Notes under the pieces: model-generated
What the model saw: only the letters and a program-made list of their open reading frames with translations
What the model was told of the DNA's origin: nothing
Databases searched by the model: none
NCBI GenBank assembly: GCA_005223375.1
Contig: RXOD01005894.1
Location: 1 to 12,097, forward strand
Direction of reading: 5' to 3'
Length of the DNA stretch: 12,097 bases
DNA from: Amoebophrya sp. AT5.2
Taxonomy: Eukaryota > Sar > Dinophyceae > Syndiniales > Amoebophryaceae
Program-made: the position numbers and the translations under genes
In this document: positions 1 to 8,500 of the stretch, in pieces
How positions within the stretch are numbered: the stretch's first letter is position 1
How the letters are laid out: each line of letters begins with the position of its first letter

Positions 1-28
1 CCAAGTCGGGACCCATCAGGAAGTTAGT

Positions 29-49
29 ACTTACGAGTTGGCCACTTAC
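29..49 (-). other. Tandem in-frame 5' splice donors
   Basis: On the minus strand there are two perfect GTAAGT hexamers. One begins at 49 after GATG; the other begins at 34 after ACTC. Both split the frame in phase 1, so choosing one or the other adds or removes exactly five codons without shifting the frame. The distal donor runs straight into TACTAAC. No acceptor lies before the window edge. Confidence 0.55.
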
Positions 50-527
50 CATCTGGTCCGTTCATATGCTCGGAAACTTCCGTGTACCACCGACTCATCG
101 CGCTCAACTTGAACATGTTGCCGATCTGCAGCAGCACCCGCGCCCTTTTCTTCTGCATCAGGTACAGCGCCGCGTCGGCCGCTTTCCGCACGTGGTGCGT
201 GATCACCAGCGGGCACTCGAACGCCGCGTACGGCTCCAAATGAAAAATCTTCGCCAGCGCCGACATCCAGCTGGCCAAACTCGCCTCGGGGCCCCGCAAG
301 TGCAGGTCCTCGGACGCGACGAGACCGTTCGCCGCGAGCGTGCGGAGCGGCTGCACGAACTGCGGCCGCGCGTCCGGACACTCGTCCTCGATCAGCTGGG
401 CCGCGACGCCGGAGTAGTGCTCCGGGTCGCGGGGCGGCGGAACCTGCTGTTGAACCTGCGCCGATGCCAGGAGAAAGTGCCGGCTGTTGCTGGAGGCCGC
501 GAGGATCAGGGAGACCAGGCCTTTCAT
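35..527 (-). CDS. Unrecognised protein, first exon only (partial)
   Basis: I do not recognise this protein. The first exon reads from an ATG at 527 (AAG before it, purine at -3) towards the left edge and ends at a splice donor, so the rest of the gene is outside the window. An in-frame upstream ATG at 674 would add 49 residues rich in Arg, Pro and Ser; these look like translated leader or a basic targeting extension, so I prefer 527. The peptide starts with a mildly hydrophobic stretch (MKGLVSLILAASS), then a Gln/Pro-rich linker, then a mixed helical region with the segments ECPLVITHHVRKAADAALYL and NMFKLSAMSRWYTEVSEHMN. No catalytic motif is visible. Two GTAAGT donors in the same phase lie 15 nt apart, with exon ends at 50 or 35. 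The next gene upstream in transcription order is VPS11, 0.56 kb away, so it is an independent gene. Coding status is likely; function is unknown. Confidence 0.55.
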
Positions 528-1090
528 CTTCGCCGGCAAATTGCGACTTCGCGCCCTGTCGTGGCATTGTGAGCGCCGTGCCTCCGAGGGGCGGGCGGAC
601 GTGGGTGCGGTCGGGGGCCCGCCTTTCGAGGAGCGTGGATGGAGTCTTCTTCTGGGACCCGCCGACGAAAACATCCTCGCTCAGAGGCGAAGTTGTGCCT
701 CGACACAGCGAAAATGTAACAAATAGTACAGACACGATGAATGCGGTACGGCGCTATCGAAGGAATATTTAGAAGACACGACCACAAGAAGCTGGACCGG
801 AGCGATCACCTTCATAAGCTCACGAGATTACCGACAGCACAGTGCAAAACCTGCCACCACGGATTGATCTTCAGCATCGGTCCACAGCAGGATGACAGCG
901 TGAAAAAAAGAATAAGGAACAAATGATGACAACGTTGAAAAGTCTTTGAAGTTGCGCACCGCAGCATCTTTCACAGTGGGTCACGATCGACGCCAAACCA
1001 ACTAATGCTCCTCGCAGCTCCACAAATCCTCTACTCTGCGTATAGTACTTAATGTCTAGCCTCTACTGCAAATTCAAGCGCGCCTCGTTC
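528..1090. other. Spacer between VPS11 3' end and the left-edge gene
   Basis: About 560 bases between the VPS11 stop codon and the preferred start of the left-edge gene. The short frames present on either strand show no recognisable protein, and the part nearest 528-674 could be leader or N-terminal extension of the left-edge gene. About 40 nt past the VPS11 stop there is an AGTACT hexamer (1044-1049) followed by TTAATG on the plus strand, which resembles sequence downstream of the other stops in this window. I see no tRNA, rRNA or long repeat. Confidence 0.5.
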
Positions 1091-4000
1091 TCATTCGAAC
1101 ACGTTGCGTCCGAAGTAGTCTGCCACCACTGCGAACCCTCCGTCCGCGTTTCTGCTCGCTTTCAGGTATTTGAAGAACGCTTCCTCGCTGTGCTCCGTTT
1201 CCGGCGCTTCCGGCGGCGCTACCGTTTTCGCGCACTTCGGGCAGGCCGACGCCTCCTCGTTGACGCAGTACAGGTGGAAGGAGTGCATGCAGAAGAAGTG
1301 CACGGAGGGCGGCTCCAGGTTCAGGCCGCACTCATAGCACTTCGCTGCGGAGAACACCCGCGGTTTGGTCTTGATCGCCTCCGTCTCCTCCTCCATCTTC
1401 TGCCGCTCCAGCTGGTCCTGCTTCAGCTTCTCCGACGGGAGCACCTGCAGCTTCTCCAGCGCCTCCTGCAGGTACCCGCGCGCGTTTTTTAGTGGCACTT
1501 CGTTGTCACACAGGGCCCGCAGGCCGGACAACACCGGCATCTGCGACGCCTGGTTCAGGGCTTCGGGGATCAGCGTTTCGCACTGGAACGCGCGCCGCTT
1601 GTCCTCGCGGTACGAGCTCTCAATGATTGATGTTGAGCCAGCGTTCGCCTTCTCCCCCGCCAGCGGCCCGTCCCCGACCGACGCGCACGCCAGCGCCTGC
1701 GCCCACAGCCGCGGCTCCTTCGCGCCGCACCGGCGGCAGCTCTGCAGCAGGCCCTCGAGGTCGTCGTTCGCCTCCAGGTGGTAGGCCACCAGCGCCTGGT
1801 ACTCGCCGAGCTTTTCGTAGGCGTACACCAGCCCCGGGCCGAAGCCCACCATCCCGCACAGCTGCGGCACCCGCGCCAGAAACACGCTCCGCGCTGCGTG
1901 CTCCTCCAGCAGTTTTAAAATCTCGCGCGCGCTCTGCTCCCTCTGTTCCCTCTGCTCCTTCTGCCGCGCCCACTTGCGCAGCAGGCATTCCAGGAAAGTC
2001 GGTAGCAACACAGAGTCCACCCATTTTTGTGGTAACTGGTAGAGGACCTTCACGAGCTCCCGCAGAAAGGCCTCCAGATACCCGATCGGGGCCGAGTGAT
2101 TGGTGTTGGCACCATTGGTTTTGGTACTACTCGCCGCCTGTATGTCCTGGAGCGTGTAGATCTTGACGATCTCGGAGAGCTCTTCTTCTGTGATGGCTTG
2201 CTCACGCGCGCGGATCACCTCCAACAGGAGTCGGTGTACCTCCGCGGGAAACACCTGCAGCAGGCCGCCACCCTGCGTCAGCAAAATCCCCAGTCTCGTC
2301 TCGGCGGGGAGCGTCTTTTGCTTCAAAAACCCGAGGGCCTCATGCGCGTCGTCCTGGGCGAGCAAAAGACGAACGTACGTGCTGCCGTCCTTCGCCTGCC
2401 GAGGTTCGATCGATCAGGCCGATTGGAGATGCAGTTTGAGTTCTTCGATGGAATGTATTACCTAATCGAAAACAATTACGTCAGGGACAGTGGCCGCACA
2501 TACACGCGCATCCACATCAAAGCACTCCAAAAAAAGGAGGAAGTCCTTATTCGCTACCTTTTTCGCCAGCTGCACTGCGTACGGCATGAAGCCCGGCGTC
2601 TGCTCCAGGACCTCTAGCCCCACCCGGTAGTCGTAGTGCTCTACCGGTATCTGTTCTAAAAACGCCCCCAGTTCGCTCTCGTCCTCGGCGCGTTTGGTGT
2701 AGCACTGGAACAGCAACCGCGTGTGCCCCGGTTCCGCCAGCCCTGGCCTCTCGTGCAGCTTCTGCAGGTACTTCGCGATGTGCCCTATTTTTAGAGAGAC
2801 AAAAAATAGTGAGTCAGGGTCGTGGTTTGGTATTGTCGTGCCTCCCCACCCCAACCTTCTCCTGCAGCAGGACAGGGAGATCGAACAGCCGGTGTCGTTT
2901 TGCCTCCCCACCTCTAGAGAAGACAAGACAGTCTGGCCGACAGAACTGATACTAGAGACTAGGCCGGATCGATCGGGTTAAGGGTAGAGCGGTACTAGCA
3001 GCAAGCGGGAATCCACTTGGCGTGACTTCTAACGGCTAAGCCTCCAGGCCCTTCATCGAGAGAGCGAAACAAATGTGAGTGAGGGTCCCGAAGACCCGGT
3101 CTGGCTCCTCGCGCCGTCCGCCTACAATTCCAAACCTTGAGCTGATGAACTCACATTTTTTGCACCCTTAAGATCTTGTGCGCCTCCAGGTACTTCTCCA
3201 CCACGTAGCTCGTTTCCAGCGGCAGGTCCACGTCCACGGACTTCAGGTACACCTGCAGTGCGTGGTCGTACATCCGCTTTTCGTACAGCGCGTCCCCGTG
3301 CAGCTTGTAGATTCGGCACATCGCCGCGGTATCCAAAGATTCCTTCTCCACCAGAATCGCCGCCCACTCGAACAGCCTTTTTCTCGCGAGCACGTCGAGC
3401 TGCTCCGATTTCGGCTTCTCCTGCAATTTGAACAGCTTGCCGCAGTCGTCGAGGAGGAACAGCGCGTCGGGGGGTTGGAGGCCGGCGAAGAGGCGGAAGG
3501 GCCTCGCGCCGAACAGCGCGGAGTACGCGATGAAGCGCATGTGCGGGTAGGAGAGGCAGATGGTGACGCGGAACTTATGATCCTCCTCGCTGGTGACACA
3601 AACGAAAAAGGGGCCCTTCGTCAACAGCGCCAACTTCTGACCGTCCAGCGGGATGGCGGACAAGTTCCCCTCCTCCGGGTCGTAGCTGAACACGCCCTCC
3701 GCGCGCGCAACCAGCAGCGCCTGCATCGACCGGAACACCGCGGCGCAGAAGAAGTCGGCGCCCCCGGACCGGTCCTCGTGGAGCAGCAGGATTTCGCGCT
3801 GGCCCAGCAGCTCCGCGATGGGGACGCTTGATGATCGGACAGAAGCGGGTGCTTGTCTGTTATTATTATTGGTGTCCGATGAAAATGATGCTGCTGCCCC
3901 CGCAGTGGTGGACAGCATCGCCGTGGTGGTTCGCGCGATCGACGACGCCTGCTCCCGGACACTCACCGCCGCCGACGTCAGCCGCCCGGCCGCATTTACC

Positions 4001-4854
4001 CCTCCGGCGAGAGAAGGAGCGCCACTTGCGGCACTTTTTATCCCGGCTGCAGTTGTACCGCTTTGGTTCTGCTCGATTTCACCTAGCGAGTAGGAAAACA
4101 CGCTTGTTCGCGTCGTCACGAACAGCACCACCCGAATCGTTGCATTCGCCGCGCCTGTGTTTGATGTGTTCGCTGTTCCCGCGGCGGGGGTTCCGCCTGC
4201 TGGTACTATTGTTCCTGCGGCAGAACCTCCAGCCCCAGCGCCATTCCCCCCAATTGCTGTTCGTATCTGCTCCAGGAAGTGGCAGCTCGTTACGGGACTG
4301 TTGTCGCCGACGGAAATCACTTTCAAAACCGGGTTGCGCTCAAACGGACCGAACACGAGCTGGACGTAACCGTTCGCAGACCCCAGACAGATCGCAGCAT
4401 CGCCCAGGCAGTCGCAGCACGTCACGAAGGAGTTCTTTTCGCTTCTTGTGTGCGGGTCGTGGTCGTCTCCCCCCGGAAGGTTAGAGTGATCTTTGAAACT
4501 CGCTCGCTGTTGCTCAAACACGGGGATCTGGTGCATCGCGTTGATTTTCGATAGACTTTCCACGCGGAAGAATTTGAGCCGGGGGGCCGCCGCCGGACCC
4601 TTGCTCGTGAGCGCGAAAAACACGTTCTCCTTGCACTCGTGGAGCTTGTGGACCCTTTCCTCGGGCGCGAAGATTTTGTGCCGCGCATGCTGGAACGCGC
4701 TGTCGACGAGCAGGAGTTCCGCCGAAGACCGCGTGGAGAAGAAGAGATAGTTCGTGCCGCCGGCAGCCTCGGACACGTCCGCAAAGTCGGAGCCCCACCC
4801 ATCCGTGCCCACCGGCGTGCGGTCGAAAAAATTCAACTTGCGCAACTTCTGCAT
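1091..4854 (-). CDS. VPS11: VPS11, core subunit of CORVET/HOPS tethering complexes (3 exons)
   Basis: VPS11 is a scaffold subunit of the class C core that tethers endosomal and vacuolar/lysosomal membranes. Exon 1 (4854 to about 3168, ATG at 4854) encodes an N-terminal beta-propeller and the start of an alpha-solenoid. Exon 2 (about 2784-2558) continues the solenoid (HTRLLFQCYTK). Exon 3 (2395-1091) carries the rest of the clathrin-like repeats, a charged helix, and a C-terminal RING-H2 at residues 991-1026 (CYEC, CMHSFHLYC, CPKC), ending in the family tail VVADYFGRNVF. With these joins the protein is 1072 residues, longer than the roughly 940 of animal VPS11. The excess is mainly two low-complexity Ala/Gly/Ser/Thr/Asn insertions in the propeller (residues about 200-238 and 259-345). 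Intron 2 is a clean GT-AG. Intron 1 is ambiguous: a GT-AG alternative (2862-3154) would give 1102 residues, adding about 30 residues inside a conserved solenoid helix. Identity is firm; the exon 1/2 junction is not. Confidence 0.93.
2396..2557 (-). other. VPS11 intron 2 (canonical GT-AG, 162 nt)
   Basis: Donor AAAAAG|GTAGCG and acceptor CGGCAG|GCGAAG join in phase 0 to give LAKKAKDGSTYVRLLL, which fits the VPS11 family without a gap as I recall the alignment. In-frame stops on both sides (TAG near 2464 in the upstream frame, TGA near 2415 in the downstream frame) show that an intron must be removed. This is a useful contrast to the other introns in the window. Confidence 0.75.
2785..3167 (-). 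other. VPS11 intron 1, introner-like with terminal inverted repeats
   Basis: Conservation calls for EAHKI to be followed almost directly by HIAKYLQKLH. Removing 3167-2785 gives HKILRHIAKYL with only one extra residue. The boundaries are then GG...AG or, shifted within a run of G, GT...GG, never GT-AG. The element begins after TTAAG and has terminal inverted repeats: 5' CAAAAAATGTGAGTTCA (3162-3146) against 3' TGACTCACTATTTTTTG (about 2815-2799), 16 matches with two single-base gaps. A second copy of the 3' terminus lies inside. A conventional alternative uses donor GTGAGT at 3154 and acceptor TGCTGCAG at 2862, after a pyrimidine tract. Confidence 0.6.
3042..3089 (-). repeat. Internal second copy of the VPS11 intron 1 3' terminus
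   Basis: On the plus strand, 3059-3087 (AGAGA, then AAACAAAT, GTGAGT, AGGGTC) closely resembles 2795-2821 (AGAGA, then AAAAAATA, GTGAGT, AGGGTC). On the minus strand the internal copy continues through TCTCTCGATG to AAGGG, just as the outer copy continues through TCTCTCTAAAAA to TAGGG. The sequence between the intron start and this copy therefore forms a roughly 120-base unit with its own inverted ends and AAGGG flanks, which suggests a tandem or nested insertion. Confidence 0.5.
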
Positions 4855-5585
4855 TTTCTTTGTTGTGAGAGTGTCAGTGTGACTGTGAGTCGATTCTGAT
4901 TAAGTCGTCATTCGTGTTGCTGCCGTAGCCGTCGCGCACCATCGACGCGAGAGCTAGTGCTTGCAAGTCGGTCGTCGCGTTCTCGCCGGTTGCGTCATCT
5001 ACTCGTTTAGAGAAAGCACGACGCCCAAACGGGGGCGAGGGAAAGGATCATTCGGAATCACGAGCCTAGACACGAAGCATCGAATGATCTGGCATACTTC
5101 ATCGGATGACAAGGCGGTCACTACTCATCATAATGTCGTCGCGATATATCAATTCCAACATGCGCGAGATTCCGCAATCAACGGTAACCTGCTTCTGAGA
5201 ACACCGAGTAGGCGGTTTTGGGTTGAAATTCATTACCGTGGTGCAAAACCTATCCGACGGCGTGAATTTTTTCTGCGGTACGCAAAGTGGCTTATCACAA
5301 GAGTGTCTGAACTGCTGTTACTGTACTCGAATACCCGAGCCAGTCGGGACTGGCAAGTGATTCACTCATTTTTCCCGATGCCAAACTTCTTCGAAAAATG
5401 TGATCGGACCTCCACAATTCGATTTTCGCATCAAATATGGGGATCTCATACGGGCATCGCTTACTTGACGCCCCCCCAAACAGTACTTTCTTAAGTACAA
5501 TTGCGGTCGGCTACCTCCTTCTCGAAAAAAATCGCCGAAACCTCTGAAAAATAAATCGCGCCAGTATAAAAATAAAGTAAGTAGG
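4855..5585. other. Spacer between PKG 3' end and VPS11 5' end
   Basis: About 730 bases, visibly more AT-rich than the flanking genes. It must hold the PKG 3' UTR and the VPS11 leader. On the minus strand the VPS11 ATG follows ACAACAAAGAAA, with several AG dinucleotides (for example CACAG about 30 nt upstream) that could act as leader acceptors. A plus-strand frame at 4961-5494 is open but begins at TTG, resembles nothing known and runs against all neighbours. A small hairpin is listed separately. Confidence 0.5.
5483..5498. repeat. Short hairpin in the PKG 3' flank
   Basis: GTACTT (5483-5488) and AAGTAC (5493-5498) form a 6-bp perfect stem with a 4-base loop, about 90 nt beyond the PKG stop codon. 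A related palindrome, TACTT-TT-AAGTA, lies at 10859-10870, about 85 nt beyond the HINT stop codon. A role in 3' processing is possible but not shown. Confidence 0.4.
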
Positions 5586-8500
5586 TCATGCATTGTTGGT
5601 TGCGAAGTCTGCGTCCCACGCTTTTTCTTCTCCCCCTTTCCCTCCCTCCCTTTGGTACAACAGCTGCGGCGGGATGTCGGCCTCCCTCGTTTTAAAGTTG
5701 GACACGTCCACTGCGTTCCGGACCATCGGCAAAAACGGTGGCTTGTCCACGCCCTCCCTGTGCGCCTGCCAGTCGAAGCCCCGGAACCACGCGTGCCCGT
5801 GCAGGTTGTCCCACCCGTTCGGTGCCTTCACCGGCAGCCGGTCGTACGGGTTCGCCTGCAGCAACTCCACCACTAGGTCCCGCGCCTCCCCGTGCTCGTT
5901 TCGGTAGGGAAACCTTGCGTACTGGATCCCGCGGTTGATCTTTTGGTAGAGCCGCACCGGGTCCCCGTCGTCGAAGGGCGGGTGCCCCGCGAACAGCTCG
6001 TGAATCAAACAGCCGAGGCACCACCAGTCCACGTGGTAGTGGTGGCCCAGGCCGGCCAGAACCTCCGGGGCGAGGTACGAAGGCGTGCCGCAGGTGGTGT
6101 AGGTCTTCACGTTGGTCTGCTTCGCGAGCCCGAAGTCGGCGAGCTTGCAGCGGCCCGTGGCGGTGAGCAAAACGTTCTCGGGCTTCAGGTCGCGGTGGAG
6201 GATACGCCGCTGATGCAGGTGCTCGATCGCGTACACCAGCGACGCGGCGTAGAACAACGCCCGCTCCGAGCTCCCGTGCAGCCGGAACCGGTGGTACTGC
6301 GAGTATAAATCCCCGCCCAAACACGGCTCCAACAGCATCCACAAACTCTGCTCGGTGTTGAAGGTGGCAAAAATCTTGATTACAAAGGGCGAATCACACA
6401 GAAACAACAGCCGCTTCTCGTTCATCACCGCGCGCTCCAGCTTCTGCCGAACGATGTAACCTGGGGGCGCCGATTTTTGGGGTTTGATTAAAGAGCTCGT
6501 AGGCAATCGAAGAAAAAGTTAAAAACTCTACTTCAATTTAAAAATCCCCGTACCTTTATTCAGTTGCTTCATTGCGTACACGGTATCGTCTTTTGCGCTT
6601 TGCTCCAGCGTGACTGCGCCGAATGCTCCGCACCCGAGCAACGCCAGTTTCTTCAGGTCCGTTCTTTTCAAATCTCCCTCGCCCTTTCGCTTCACGTCTT
6701 TCTTCACCGGCATCGGCAGCAGCGCCGTCGGGCGGTCCACTTGGTCGCTCACGGTCATGATGTCTACCAGCGGCGCCAACAGCATCTCAAAATCGTGCTT
6801 GCTCAGGCACGCAACCACCACGTCCTGTGAGTGCGCCGCGATCGTGTCTTTCACGGTCCCGGTTTGTATTAGTGACTGCTCCCCGAAGTAGGTTCCCGGT
6901 CGGTCCACCACGGCCCCGGCGACGACAATCGCGCCGGCGAGCAATACGAAAAACGTGTCGTTCACCTGGCCCGCGGTCAAGATGTGCTCCCCCTTCAGGT
7001 AGTTCCGCTCGTACATGCTGCGCGCAAGCGTCTCCTTAGAGGTTGAATAAACTCATCCGATGGGTATAACAAACACGGACCGGACCAGATGCAACTGGCC
7101 AGCGATTGCAACGCAAATGAATACGAATACGAATGCTTGCTACGAGGCGCCAGCAGTCGGATCCTGTCGATATCTAGCCGATGGCGAGTAATCCGGTACC
7201 GATCTAGAAATAACCGGACGAAGTCCTACCGTCTTCGCCCTTCCATCTGTGGGGATTCCCTTGATCTCGCTGCACCAAGAGCGACAACATCTACATCAAT
7301 AAAAGGAAGGGGCGCGCTACTTCACTTTACGTTTACTCAATCCCCCTTCAGGTAGTTCCGCTCGTACATGCTACAGATGAATTTACTCAATCCTTAATCT
7401 CCTTCTCCTCGTGGTACAAGGCGTCCAGCTGCGGCACGTGGTGCAACACCTTCATCAGCTCCGACACCTTCTCCGCGTACGTCCGCCGTAAAACGTACCT
7501 CACCATGTGCCGCGAAATCGCGTACACCTTGCTTGGCTTCGTGGCTTGCACACTACAATAAGCCGGGTAGCCGTGCAGCGCGTGCAGCTCGTTGAACACG
7601 CCACCACTAACGCACTCCTGCATCCACGAGAACTGGGATACCCGGTCCTCGGCGGACGAGATAATTTTGGTCACCGAAAAAGAAAATTCACTGTCCGTGT
7701 CGACCACGTACATCTCCTCCACGAACGGGTCGTGCTCGGTGACCAGCGTCTCACCGGTTTTGAGTAATTTCACGGTCGCGTACTCGGCGAGTTGCTCGCA
7801 CTGCTCTAGAGACAGTCCGCCCGAGGCGGCCAGCATCGCGTGCAGCCGGGGATTGTTTTGTAGTGCCTTGGCGATCAGTTTCTTCTCGGCGTCCGATTTG
7901 GGGACTTTGGGGAGCAGGGAGCTAATTTCCGCGCCGGACCCGATCGTGCCGTTCACGAGTTTGGGGTCCGTGGGTGCGATCACGGCCTTGCGCTTCCGGA
8001 AGTGCATTTTTGTATTCAGCTCCAAATCCAGAAACCGCTTCTTCGTGAGCGTGGCCAGCACCACCGGCTGCTGCGGCCCGGTCACGAGCGTGGCGAATCG
8101 GTAGCTGTGGAACAACAGGCTCTGGTCCCCGAAGTAGTCCCCCGCGCGACAGCTCGCGATCACTTTGTCGCTCGCCTTCATTGTGTGTTTCGCCGGGGCG
8201 ATCTCGTCGGGGAGCACGCGGCCCCGCTCGCCGGACGCCTTCATGCGCACGGTGAAGGGAAACCTACGGGTGACGTCGAAGTGCTCCACCACGCCCACGC
8301 TGTCCTGTTCGTACGTCGCCTTCCCGATCTTACAGGGCTTGCGCAACCGGACGCTGTCCCCCCTTTCCAAAAAGGCGCCCGCGCTCACCTTCACGAAGGC
8401 CTCGCCGTCGAGCAAAATGTTGAGGCCGCCGCCATTGATACTGTCGCCGGGGTCGCCCTGGCGGTAGATCACGGCGTTGGGCGGGTAGTGCTTCAACTCC

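Noticed and set aside
22..32. TACTAAC as a branch point of the left-edge intron
   Set aside because: It lies only a few bases from the 5' splice site, too close for lariat formation.
1627..2166. Plus-strand Pro/Ser/Arg-rich frame
   Set aside because: It is antisense to VPS11 exon 3; its composition is what GC-rich coding DNA gives when read on the other strand.
2862..3154. GT-AG model for VPS11 intron 1
   Set aside because: The splice signals are good, but about 30 extra residues would interrupt a conserved solenoid helix and part of the inverted-repeat element would be left in the protein. Kept as an alternative until RNA evidence exists.
4961..5494. Plus-strand frame of 177 codons in the PKG-VPS11 spacer
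   Set aside because: It starts at TTG, has no recognisable motif, is on the opposite strand from every real gene, and overlaps sequence that must hold the VPS11 leader.
7018..7417. GT-AG model for PKG intron 1
   Set aside because: It is frame-compatible but removes about 15 residues covering the conserved helix at the start of CNB-C. Kept as the main alternative.
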